Assembly: GCA_947489705.1 (NCBI GenBank)
Contig: CANLEQ010000031.1
Span: forward strand, 1-34,773
DNA from: an uncultured Paracoccaceae bacterium
GTDB taxonomy: Bacteria; Pseudomonadota; Alphaproteobacteria; Rhodobacterales; Rhodobacteraceae
Direction of reading: 5' to 3'
Length of the DNA: 34,773 bases
The translations under genes were made by a program, and so were the position numbers. Below the pieces are notes generated by a model. The model was not told where the DNA came from. It saw nothing but the letters and a program-made list of their open reading frames with translations, and did no database searches. Below, piece after piece: positions 23,908-32,418 of this stretch. Every line of letters begins with the position of its first letter. Within the stretch, counting starts at the first letter, position 1.

Positions 23908-25458
23908 ATGGCCAAGCAGAAGAAACAGCCCCGCCCCAAGGCGCAGACGCCGAAGGGCTTCCGCGACTATTTCGGCGCCGAGGTCACGCGCCGGACCGAG
24001 ATGCTGTCGAGGATCGCCGGGATCTACCACCGCTACGGCTTCGACGCGCTCGAGACGAGCGGGGTGGAGACGGTCGAGGCGCTGGGCAAGTTCCTGCCCG
24101 ACGTGGACCGGCCGAACGAGGGCGTCTTTGCCTGGGAAGAGGACGGCGACTGGCTCGCGCTGCGCTATGACATGACGGCGCCGCTGGCACGTGTCGCGGC
24201 GCAGTACCGCAACGACCTTCCGTCGCCCTATCGCCGCTACACGATGGGGCCCGTCTGGCGCAACGAGAAACCGGGGCCGGGACGGTTCCGGCAATTCTAT
24301 CAATGCGATGCGGATACGGTGGGCTCGGCCTCGCCCGCGGCCGATGCCGAGATGTGCGCGATGCTGTCCGACACGCTCGAAGCGGTGGGGATCGCGCGCG
24401 GCGACTACGTGATCCGGGTGAACAACCGCAAGGTCCTGAACGGCGTGATGGAGGTCGCGGGCATCGGCGGCCCCGAGCACGAGCGCGAGCGCGGCATCGT
24501 CCTGCGCGCCATCGACAAGCTCGACCGGCTCGGCGAGGAGGGAGTCCGCGCGCTCCTAGGCGAAGGCCGGAAGGACGAGAGCGGGGATTTCACGAAGGGC
24601 GCGGGGCTAGCCGAACCGATGTCGGCAGTGGTCATGGCTTTCGTAACAGCTCGTAAGCTCACCGATATCAATAGAGATTATAACCGAGCCGGGGACAGTG
24701 CTGCGAACACGCTGTCCGACAGTGTCGAAGAAGATCGCGTGAACCAGCGCTCACCTAGTCGCTGGAACGATCGTGTAACTGACGCACTCGCCAAGCTGGT
24801 CGAAAACTCTTCCATTGGCACACAAGGGGTCGAAGAGCTTCGGCAGATCGCCTCTTTACTTGAGACACAAGGTTACTCTCAAGACCGCATCATCATCGAC
24901 CCTTCGGTCGTGCGGGGCCTCGGCTATTATACCGGTGCCGTCTACGAGGCCGAACTCGTTGGCGATCTGGCGCGGTTCGGGTCGGTCGCGGGGGGCGGGC
25001 GGTATGACGATCTGGTCAAGCGCTTCACGGGGCAGGAAGTGCCGGCGACGGGCGTGTCGATCGGGGTGGACCGGCTGCTGGCCGCGCTGGAATCGCAAGG
25101 GGCCTTCGAGGATCGCGAGGAAGGTCCGGTCGTCGTCACCGTGATGGATAAGGCGCGGCTTGGTGAATATCAGGCGATGGTTTCGGACTTGCGAAAAGCC
25201 GGCATTCGGGCCGAACTCTATCTCGGGAACCCGAAGAATTTCGGCAACCAGTTGAAGTATTGCGACAAGCGCGGGGCACCCTTCGCGATCATCCAGGGCG
25301 AGGACGAGGCGGCGCGCGGCGTGGTGCAGATCAAGGACCTGAAGCTCGGCGCGCGGCTTGCCTCGGAGCTTTCCCACGAGGAATGGCGCGACCAGCCGGC
25401 GCAGTTCGAATGCGCGCGCGAGGACATGGTGGACGAGATCCGGAAGCGGCTCGGATGA
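23908..25458 (+). CDS. hisS: histidyl-tRNA synthetase
   Basis: A 516-residue class II synthetase that charges tRNA-His. Motif 2 is [27 protein letters not shown] region, the histidine-specific motif is [15 protein letters not shown], and motif 3 is [15 protein letters not shown]. The C-terminal anticodon-binding domain has [18 protein letters not shown]. An anomaly lies at about 24605-24915: the insertion-domain segment ([15 protein letters not shown] to [11 protein letters not shown]) has much lower GC (about 53% over 24661-24900 by hand count) and different codon choice from the high-GC flanks, yet stays in frame. The gene begins the hisS-hisZ-hisG unit and ends in an ATGA overlap with hisZ. 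Confidence 0.95.
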   Translation: MAKQKKQPRPKAQTPKGFRDYFGAEVTRRTEMLSRIAGIYHRYGFDALETSGVETVEALGKFLPDVDRPNEGVFAWEEDGDWLALRYDMTAPLARVAAQYRNDLPSPYRRYTMGPVWRNEKPGPGRFRQFYQCDADTVGSASPAADAEMCAMLSDTLEAVGIARGDYVIRVNNRKVLNGVMEVAGIGGPEHERERGIVLRAIDKLDRLGEEGVRALLGEGRKDESGDFTKGAGLAEPMSAVVMAFVTARKLTDINRDYNRAGDSAANTLSDSVEEDRVNQRSPSRWNDRVTDALAKLVENSSIGTQGVEELRQIASLLETQGYSQDRIIIDPSVVRGLGYYTGAVYEAELVGDLARFGSVAGGGRYDDLVKRFTGQEVPATGVSIGVDRLLAALESQGAFEDREEGPVVVTVMDKARLGEYQAMVSDLRKAGIRAELYLGNPKNFGNQLKYCDKRGAPFAIIQGEDEAARGVVQIKDLKLGARLASELSHEEWRDQPAQFECAREDMVDEIRKRLG

Positions 25459-26561
25459 GCGATGCGGCAAGCGGGCCGGGAACGGACCGGAAGGCGGCCG
25501 AGCGGCTCTGCGGCGAGCGTCTGCTCTCGGCGTTTCTCGCGGCCGGGGCGGAGCGGGTGGAGCCCGACATCCTGCTGCCCGCGGACACGCTGCTCGACCT
25601 CTATGGCGAGGATATCCGCACCCGTGCCTTCGTGACGGCCGGGCCCGACGGGGGCGAGGCGATGCTGCGACCGGATTTCACGGTGCCGGTGGTGCAAAGG
25701 CACATGGCGACGCGGGCCGATCCCGCGCGATATGCCTATGCGGGCGAAATCTTTCGCCGGCAGATGGATGCCGACCGGCCGCCGGAATACGTGCAAACGG
25801 GGTTCGAGATCTTCGGAGGCGACGCGGCCGATGCCGATGCCGAGGTGTTCGCCCTGATCCACGAGTTGCTGCGCGCTCTGCGCCCGCGGATCGCCACGGG
25901 CGATACCGGCATCCTGACGGCCGCCATCGCGGGGCTCGACACGAGCGACCGGCGCAAGGCGGCGCTCACGCGGCATATCTGGCGGCCGAAGCGGTTCCGC
26001 GCGCTTCTCGACCGGTTCGCGGGGAAAAGCCCGCCGCCGCCGGGCCGTGCCGCACTTCTGAAGATGGCGGATCCGATGGCCAGGACAGGTCCCGAGATCG
26101 GGCTCAGGAGCCGCGCCGAGGTCGAGGCGCGGATCGCCGCGCTGCGCGCCGATGCCGAGGAGCCGCCGCTGTCGCGCAACCTCGTGGCGCTGATCGACGC
26201 GATCCTCGATCTCAGCGCGACGAGCCGCGACGCGCTGGAACGGCTGCGCGACCTGGCCGTGGACCTGCCCGCGATCGCGCCCTCGGTCGACGGCGTGGCG
26301 CGCCGGCTCGACGCGATGGCGGCCCGTGGCATCGATGTCGACACGCTGCCCTTCGAGGGCAGCCACGGTCGCAGCACGATGGAATATTACGACGGGTTCG
26401 TCTTTACCTTCCAGTTGCCACAACGGCCCGACCTGCCGCCGCTCGCGACTGGTGGGCGATACGACGCGCTGACCCGGCGGCTCGGCGGCGGGGCGAGCAT
26501 GCAGGCGGTGGGCGGCGTGATCCGCCCTGCCGTGATGCTCGAAGGAGGCGCGGGATGCTGA
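25455..26561 (+). CDS. hisZ: ATP phosphoribosyltransferase regulatory subunit
   Basis: A 368-residue HisS paralogue without aminoacylation activity. It forms a complex with short-form HisG and is needed for its activity and for histidine feedback. The class II core is visible ([41 protein letters not shown]), and the C-terminal [15 protein letters not shown] matches HisZ. It lacks the HisS anticodon-binding domain. It overlaps hisS by four bases and hisG by seven, so all three should be made in step. Confidence 0.93.
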   Translation: MSDAASGPGTDRKAAERLCGERLLSAFLAAGAERVEPDILLPADTLLDLYGEDIRTRAFVTAGPDGGEAMLRPDFTVPVVQRHMATRADPARYAYAGEIFRRQMDADRPPEYVQTGFEIFGGDAADADAEVFALIHELLRALRPRIATGDTGILTAAIAGLDTSDRRKAALTRHIWRPKRFRALLDRFAGKSPPPPGRAALLKMADPMARTGPEIGLRSRAEVEARIAALRADAEEPPLSRNLVALIDAILDLSATSRDALERLRDLAVDLPAIAPSVDGVARRLDAMAARGIDVDTLPFEGSHGRSTMEYYDGFVFTFQLPQRPDLPPLATGGRYDALTRRLGGGASMQAVGGVIRPAVMLEGGAGC

Positions 26562-27247
26562 AGCTCGGGGTGCCGTCGAAGGGGCGGCTGATGGAAAAGA
26601 CCTTCCAGTGGTTCGGCGACCGCAATATCGAGATGAACAAGGCCGAGGACCGCGAATACGCGGGCGACGTCGCGGGCGTCGACGGCGTGACGCTGGTCCT
26701 GCTGTCGGCGGGCGAGATCCCGCGCGAGCTGGCGGCGGGGCGCATCCATCTGGGCGTGACCGGCTCGGACCTCGTGCGCGAGAAACTCGCCGGGTGGAGC
26801 GGCCGCGTCGAGGAACTGGCCAAGATGGGCTTCGGCCATGCCGACCTGGTGATCGCGGTGCCGCAATTCTGGGTCGACGTGGACACGCTCGACGATCTCG
26901 ACGCGGCGGCGGCGGCGTTCCGGGCGCGCCACGGCCACAGGCTGCGGATCGCGACCAAGTATCACCGGCTGATGCGCGACTATCTGCGCGAGAACGGGGT
27001 CGCCGATTACCAGCTCGTCGACAGCCAGGGGGCGACCGAGGGCACCGTGCGCAACGAAACCGCGGAGGCCATCGCCGACATCACCTCGACCGGCGACACG
27101 CTGCGGGCGAACCACCTCAAGATGCTGTCGGACGGTCCGGTCCATGCCAGCCAGGCGACGCTCTTCCGGTCGCTCTCGGCCGAGTGGGATGCGGCGGCGA
27201 AGGCACGTCTCGCCGATCTGTCGGAGCGGTTGGGCCTTACGCTCTAG
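26555..27247 (+). CDS. hisG: ATP phosphoribosyltransferase, short form
   Basis: A 230-residue catalytic subunit of the first histidine biosynthesis step (ATP + PRPP to phosphoribosyl-ATP). The short form lacks the C-terminal regulatory domain and depends on HisZ, which is encoded just upstream. The family start [15 protein letters not shown] and the PRPP-loop region DSQGATEGTVRNETAEAIADI are present. A GAAGGAGG precedes ATG 26555. The TAG stop overlaps the TAG of the convergent DUF1489 gene in one CTAG. Confidence 0.95.
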   Translation: MLKLGVPSKGRLMEKTFQWFGDRNIEMNKAEDREYAGDVAGVDGVTLVLLSAGEIPRELAAGRIHLGVTGSDLVREKLAGWSGRVEELAKMGFGHADLVIAVPQFWVDVDTLDDLDAAAAAFRARHGHRLRIATKYHRLMRDYLRENGVADYQLVDSQGATEGTVRNETAEAIADITSTGDTLRANHLKMLSDGPVHASQATLFRSLSAEWDAAAKARLADLSERLGLTL

Positions 27248-27672
27248 CGCACGCCGATATCCGAGAGGGCGGCCAGCAGAGAGGGCGGAAGATCGTCCTC
27301 GCCCTGCCGCGCGGGGGCGAGATCGGCCGGCGCGTCGGCGCCCTCGAGATAGCGCCAGCCCTGGAACGGCCGGCGCGGCACGGCCTCGGTGCGAATCACC
27401 TCTTCGTCCAGCATCAAAGCGCAGCGCCTGATGCCGTCCTCGCCGATCCTCTCCTCGAGACCGACGATACGCTGGCGCGCCTGGATCACCCGCTGGATCA
27501 CCCAGTAGATCGAGCCGCCGTCGAGCAGCTCCGTCTCGCGTTTCGGCCACATCCGGGTGATGTGGAAGTACTTGCCGTCGCCGCGCTGCTGCGACCGGCG
27601 TCGTTGCCAGTCGCGGAGCTGATCGACGGACTCGGTGCCGACGCTGAGCTTGAGGAGGTGAAGTCCGGCCAT
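27244..27672 (-). CDS. DUF1489 family protein
   Basis: A 142-residue protein matching the alphaproteobacterial DUF1489 family, whose function is unknown. Recognisable parts are LHLLKLSVG near the start, HITRMWPKRETELLDGGSIYWVI, the coiled segment VIQARQRIVGLEE, and RRPFQGWRYLEG. There is no signal peptide or membrane segment. The start at 27672 is chosen because the family begins here. It is divergent from nrdJ and shares that promoter region. Confidence 0.85.
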   Translation of the reverse strand: MAGLHLLKLSVGTESVDQLRDWQRRRSQQRGDGKYFHITRMWPKRETELLDGGSIYWVIQRVIQARQRIVGLEERIGEDGIRRCALMLDEEVIRTEAVPRRPFQGWRYLEGADAPADLAPARQGEDDLPPSLLAALSDIGVR

Positions 27673-27693
27673 CGTTTTCCCTGTCCCTGCCTG

Positions 27694-27740
27694 CGCATCG
27701 TGTGTAGTATCGTGGCTCTCACACTCCATATAGCGATGCG
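27694..27740. promoter_or_regulatory. inverted repeats in the nrdJ/DUF1489 promoter region, possible NrdR-type site
   Basis: CGCATCG (27694-27700) and CGATGCG (27734-27740) are inverted arms. Inside lie GTGTG and CACAC arms and ACACTCCATATAG (27721-27733), loosely like one half of an NrdR box (ACAC...TATAT). NrdR represses ribonucleotide reductase genes in many bacteria. The match is weak, so this is a suggestion only. Confidence 0.3.
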
Positions 27741-27793
27741 TGCCGCGATTAACCATGCGGCGCATCGCGATCTCCGCCCAAGGATGACCTGCC

Positions 27794-30061
27794 ATGACCC
27801 GTTTCACCGCGCCGATCTCGGAACAGATCTGGGACATGAAATACCGGCTGAAGGAGGCGGACGGCACCCCGGTCGACGAGAGCGTCGAAGATACGTGGCG
27901 CCGCATCGCGCGCGCGCTCGCCTCGGTCGAGGCGGAGTCTGATCGGTTCGAGGGCGAGTTCCTAGAGGCGCTGGAGGATTTCAAGTTCCTGCCGGCGGGC
28001 CGCATCGTGGCGGGGGCGGGTACCGACCGGTCGGTGACGCTCTTCAACTGCTTCGTGATGGGCACCGTGCCCGACAGCCTGTCGGGGATCTTCGAGCATC
28101 TGCGCGAGGCGGCGCTCACCATGCAGCAGGGCGGGGGCATCGGCTACGACTTCTCGACCATCCGGCCCAAGGGCGCGGTGGTGAAGGGCGTGGCGGCCGA
28201 TGCGTCGGGGCCGCTGTCGTTCATGGATGTCTGGGACGCGATGTGCCGCACGATCATGTCGGCCGGCGCGCGGCGCGGCGCGATGATGGCGACGCTCAGA
28301 TGCGACCATCCCGATATCGAGGATTTCATCGAGGCCAAGTCCGATGCCGCCCGGCTCAGGAACTTCAACGTCAGCGTGCTCGTGACCGACCCGTTCATGG
28401 AGGCGGTGAAGGCCGACGGGCCGTGGGAACTGGTCTTCGACGGGCGGGTGATGAAGACGGTGCAGGCGCGCGATCTGTGGAACAGGATCATGCGCGCGAC
28501 CTACGATTACGCCGAGCCGGGCGTGATCTTCATCGACCGGATCAACCAGCTCAACAATCTCGCCTATTGCGAGGAGATCGCGGCGACGAATCCCTGCGGC
28601 GAGCAGCCGCTGCCGCCCTACGGGGCCTGCCTCCTGGGATCGGTCAACCTCGCGCGGCTGGTGAAAGAGCCCTTCGCCGCCGATGCGCGGCTCGACGATG
28701 CCGCGCTCGAGACGCTGGTGGCGAGCGCCGTGCGGATGATGGACAACGTCGTCGACGCCTCGCGTTTTCCGCTGGAGCAACAGGCGCAGGAGGCCCAGGC
28801 CAAGCGCCGGATCGGCCTCGGCGTCACCGGCCTCGCCGACGCGCTCGCCATGGTGAACGTGCGCTACGGCTCGGAGGAGGCGGCGCGTCTGACCGAGGAC
28901 TGGATGCACCGGATCGCCCGCGCCGCGTATCTGGCCTCGGCGCATCTGGCGGCCGAGAAGGGCGCCTTCCCGCTCTTCGACGCCGAAAAATACCTCGCCT
29001 CGGGGGCCCTCGCGTCGATGGACGAGGACGTGCGCGAGGCGATCCGCACCCATGGCATCCGCAACGCGCTTCTGACCAGCGTCGCGCCCACGGGCACGAT
29101 CAGCCTTTTCGCCGGCAACGTCTCTTCGGGGATCGAGCCGGTCTTTGCCCATGCATACACCCGCAAGGTGTTGCAGAAGGACGGGTCGCGCACCGAGGAG
29201 GAGGTCGTCGACTACGCCGTGCAGATGTGGCGCGAGAGGATGGGCGACGCAGCCCTACCGGATCATTTCGTCTCGGCCCAGACGCTCGCGCCGATGGACC
29301 ATGTCCGCATGCAGGCCGCCGCGCAGAAATGGGTGGATTCGTCGATCTCGAAGACCATCAACTGCCCCGAGGATATCGGCTTCGAGGCGTTCAAGGACGT
29401 CTACATGGAAGCCTACGAGAGCGGCTGCAAGGGATGCACGACCTATCGTCCCAACGCGGTGACGGGCAGCGTTTTGAGCGTCAGCGAGGCGGCGGATGCG
29501 GCACCGGTCGAGGCGGCCGAAACCGATGGCGACGTGATCTACATGTCCGAGCCGCTGAGCCGTCCGCAATCGCTCGAGGGCAATACCTACAAGCTCAAAT
29601 GGCCGATGAGCGAGCATGCGCTCTACATCACGATCAACGATCTGGTGCAGGCGGGTCACAGGCGGCCGTTCGAGATCTTCGTGAACTCGAAGAACATGGA
29701 GCATTTCGCCTGGACTGTTGCGCTCACGCGGATGATCTCGGCCGTGTTCCGCCGCGGCGGCGACGTGTCCTTCGTGGTGGGCGAGCTCAAGGCGGTCTTC
29801 GACCCGCGCGGCGGCGCCTGGATGGAGGGCAAGTACGTCCCGTCGATCCTGGCCGCGATCGGCGGCGTGATCGAGCGCCACATGATCGCCACGGGCTTTC
29901 TGGCGGGCGAAGGCATGGGCCTTCCCGCGGACCCGCAGGCCCAGGTCGTGGCCGTCGGCGCCACCCAAGCCAAGGCGTGCCCGTCCTGCGGCGCCTACGA
30001 CATGCGCATGGTGGAAGGCTGCATGACCTGCGCATCATGCGGGCATTCCAAGTGCGGGTGA
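27794..30061 (+). CDS. nrdJ: adenosylcobalamin-dependent (class II) ribonucleotide reductase
   Basis: A 755-residue enzyme that reduces ribonucleotides to deoxyribonucleotides using a B12-derived thiyl radical, with or without oxygen. Active-site residues are N266, C268 and E270 in NPCGEQ, and the redox pair C86 (LFNCFVMG) and C279 (GACLLGSVNL). The C-terminus has cysteine pairs (C729/C732, C743/C746, plus C749 and C754), including a zinc-finger-like CPSCG and shuttle cysteines. A short acidic linker (about 565-585) precedes the C-terminal domain. AAGGA lies upstream of ATG 27794. The supply of B12 is not encoded here. Confidence 0.96.
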   Translation: MTRFTAPISEQIWDMKYRLKEADGTPVDESVEDTWRRIARALASVEAESDRFEGEFLEALEDFKFLPAGRIVAGAGTDRSVTLFNCFVMGTVPDSLSGIFEHLREAALTMQQGGGIGYDFSTIRPKGAVVKGVAADASGPLSFMDVWDAMCRTIMSAGARRGAMMATLRCDHPDIEDFIEAKSDAARLRNFNVSVLVTDPFMEAVKADGPWELVFDGRVMKTVQARDLWNRIMRATYDYAEPGVIFIDRINQLNNLAYCEEIAATNPCGEQPLPPYGACLLGSVNLARLVKEPFAADARLDDAALETLVASAVRMMDNVVDASRFPLEQQAQEAQAKRRIGLGVTGLADALAMVNVRYGSEEAARLTEDWMHRIARAAYLASAHLAAEKGAFPLFDAEKYLASGALASMDEDVREAIRTHGIRNALLTSVAPTGTISLFAGNVSSGIEPVFAHAYTRKVLQKDGSRTEEEVVDYAVQMWRERMGDAALPDHFVSAQTLAPMDHVRMQAAAQKWVDSSISKTINCPEDIGFEAFKDVYMEAYESGCKGCTTYRPNAVTGSVLSVSEAADAAPVEAAETDGDVIYMSEPLSRPQSLEGNTYKLKWPMSEHALYITINDLVQAGHRRPFEIFVNSKNMEHFAWTVALTRMISAVFRRGGDVSFVVGELKAVFDPRGGAWMEGKYVPSILAAIGGVIERHMIATGFLAGEGMGLPADPQAQVVAVGATQAKACPSCGAYDMRMVEGCMTCASCGHSKCG

Positions 30062-30105
30062 GGTTTCGAGAAGGGAATAGCTGTGTGACGTCCGACACCC
30101 AAACT

Positions 30106-30127
30106 CCGTCTTTACGACAAAAGACGG
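30106..30127 (+). terminator. hairpin downstream of nrdJ
   Basis: CCGTCTTT (30106-30113) pairs perfectly with AAAGACGG (30120-30127) around the loop ACGACA. It lies 45 bases past the nrdJ stop. It lacks a following T-run, so termination is plausible but not proven. Confidence 0.45.
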
Positions 30128-30277
30128 ATCTGCTCGCCTCAGGGGTCGGGTTCCGGCATCTCTCCCACGGTTGGCCTCTCTGTAGTTTCAAGGTGAAGCA
30201 GTGAGACCAGGGCGCGATGAAAGTCTTGGGCTACTTAATAGGGCCGCGACCCCGGTGTGCTGAGCATGGTTCGGGAT

Positions 30278-30301
30278 CGTCGACGTCGACGTCGACGTCG
30301 A
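30278..30301. repeat. four tandem copies of CGTCGA
   Basis: Four perfect 6-base units in a row, each overlapping a GTCGAC palindrome with its neighbour. They lie just past the 3' end of the tniQ-like gene. Confidence 0.7.
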
Positions 30302-30329
30302 TGCCGGGCGTACGGCGTTGACAGCGGCA

Positions 30330-32251
30330 CTACCGATCCGGCTTGCCCAGTTTGCCTTCGACATCCTCGCGTAGATAGACGCTCCCGTAATCCCGCTCGT
30401 GGGTAGAGAATGTCTCGATCCCATGTCGAGCGAGGTCGGCACTGAGACTTTGCCAGTTGCGGCCATAGGCTCGCGCCATCGTCCGGAGCGTGAGGAAACG
30501 CTCATGGAAGGCCTCCGCATCCGCGGCCGTCACGTAGCGCTGGGCGGCCCGGGTTCGCGGATTCTGCATGGAGGTGGTCGGCATGTGTCCGTCCTCGATC
30601 AACCTGCGCAGGCCTGACGGCTGACGGAAGCCGATCGCCTTCGCGAAGAGCTCGATCGAGTGCGCCGACGGTTCCTCCGGTCGCAGGATCCCGGCCACTT
30701 CCGAATGGTCGACATAGATGGCGGCATAACCCGTGCGTCCCTCGAGATTGCCGATCCTGCGAAGGCGGCCCGCCAGGATCGCCTCGACGATCTGGCCCGG
30801 TCGGACCTTAGCCGTTGCGCTGAGCTGGAGATGTGGGTCCAGTCGTGCTGGGCCTGGCGCAGCTGGATGGCCCCCGCAAGGAGGCGCGACAGGAACATCT
30901 CCCCGTCGCGCGGATTCCAGACCGCATAGGTGTCGCCAGCCTCCGTTGCCGACGCCAGGATCCCGTCGGAGACCAGAAGGTCGAACTGGGACCGGGTCGC
31001 CCCGATTGATCGAGCGAATTCCGTCGCGGGAACGCGCTGGGTCAGACGCCCAAGCAGCGGCTCTGCCGCACGTGCATCGAAAATGGCCCACGCGTCGGGA
31101 AGGTAATCGTCTTCCGACACCAGTCCCTCCGCCGCCAGCATCTTGCGCAGCCGGCGCGGATCGACGCCGGTCGCGCGCGACGCGGTCAGCACGGAATGCA
31201 GGCGTCGCTCCATGACAGGTTCGCCGAGAAGATCGTCGCCCGGGCCAAGCGGCCACCGGGCGATCATGTGGTCTCGCAGGATCTTCAGGTACGGCGCGTA
31301 GTCCGGATCGTCGGCATGCTCATGCGCCAGGCGATCGTAGAGCAGGGGGAATGTCTTTTTCGGTCCGTCCTGTGGGCCTTTCGCGCAAGCCTGGATCCGG
31401 TCGAGCGCGTCGCGGACGCCGTCCTCCCCGTGGCGCGCGATCTGGTAGCCCATCTCCCGCAGAAGGTCGCGCTGAGTCTCCGGGATCTGGTACGGTGCCC
31501 GCCCCTCGAGCCGCAGGAGGGCCGATCCGAGCAGAAGGCAGAATGTCGCCGCTGCGTGCAGCGGATGGCCCGAGAGCCAGTCCTCGCCGGGACCGGTCTC
31601 GAGCCGGTCATCGAGCCATTCGTCGAAGCCAAAGGGACGCCGGGTTCGCCCGTCGCGCGCACCCGCCAGGATTTCGTCGGCGATAGTCTCGAGCTGCCCG
31701 CATGTATCGTACCGCTGGAGCGGGTTTGTCTCCCGGTAGAGGGGAACGAGATACCGCCGATGCCGCAGGCAGATCGCGACATGGGAAAGCTGCCAGTGGG
31801 TCCGGATCGCCATTGCCTGATGCGGCGGGAGGTCACTGTTCTCTGCGTCCTCGCGGAGGCAGTCGGTGCATCCCCGGATCTCGGGGCGATGGAGCGCACC
31901 GGCAGGAAACCAGTAGCCACGGAACCGATGGGTGCCCCGTCCCACTGCCACCGCCGACCATTCGCCAAGTCGATCGGGCTTAATACCCCCGAGTTCGGCA
32001 ATGATCTCCAGTGCCACCGGATCGCCATCGACGACCGCCCGAAAGCTTGTACCGAAATCGCGGCAGAAGTCGGATGCACCGACCCCGTTCCGGGCGGCGA
32101 GCCTCGAGGTATAGGAAGGTGCCGTTTCCCGCCACGCGAGCGGAACGGTCAGGGGCAGACGGGGCACGTGGGCGGAATCTCCAGCGGATGCCTTACTCGA
32201 TACATCGAGAATGGGACGAGGGACAGCGTACCGTTGCCGCGTAGCCAACAT
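30330..32251 (-). pseudogene. TniQ family protein, frameshifted near its C-terminus
   Basis: From ATG 32251 the frame runs to 30599 (550 codons) but leaves its proper frame near 30808. The first 480 residues show a TniQ N-terminus (LPLTVPLAWRETAPSYTSRLAARNG, about 32-56) and a zinc-site pattern: C128, C131 (CTDC), then C161 and H164 (CLRH). The last 160 residues continue in another frame (KVRPGQIVEAILAGRL to GKLGKPDR, TAG at 30330). One base restored within ACCTTA (30805-30810) would rejoin them as AQRLKVRPGQ, giving about 640 residues. TniQ proteins link transposase complexes to target choice, but many stand alone. No TnsA/B/C genes are near. GTG 32167 (residue 29) is an alternative start. 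The call is pseudogene unless the missing base is a sequencing error. Confidence 0.75.
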
Positions 32252-32418
32252 CGACAGGGTGGGCGGGGAGCGGACTTGCGGCAGCGCGGCTTCGCAGACG
32301 CGGCAAAAAGGCGATAGCTGCCGTTCGTGGACGTCGACGCGAAGCGCACCCTATCTTGTATCGATATGAAATAGCTGCGAAATGGATGAGAGGTCTTGAT
32401 TTCAAGGGGAGACGTCAA

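Larger units (their letters stand above)
30062..30329. other. gene-free junction between nrdJ and the accessory region
   Basis: These 268 bases hold a hairpin (30106-30127) and four tandem CGTCGA copies (30278-30301). A 34-codon open frame (30217-30321) starts MKVLGY, but its later half only translates the tandem repeat. Base composition is lower in GC than nrdJ. No tRNA or clear attachment site was found. Confidence 0.5.

Noticed and set aside
30217-30321. 34-residue frame starting MKVLGY, like a serine recombinase N-terminus
   Set aside because: Only the first few residues fit. The rest translates the CGTCGA tandem repeat, and there is no catalytic serine context.
30790-30830. Programmed -1 frameshift in the tniQ-like gene
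   Set aside because: The junction (CGG CTA AGG) has no slippery heptamer and no obvious pseudoknot; a lost base or sequencing error is simpler.
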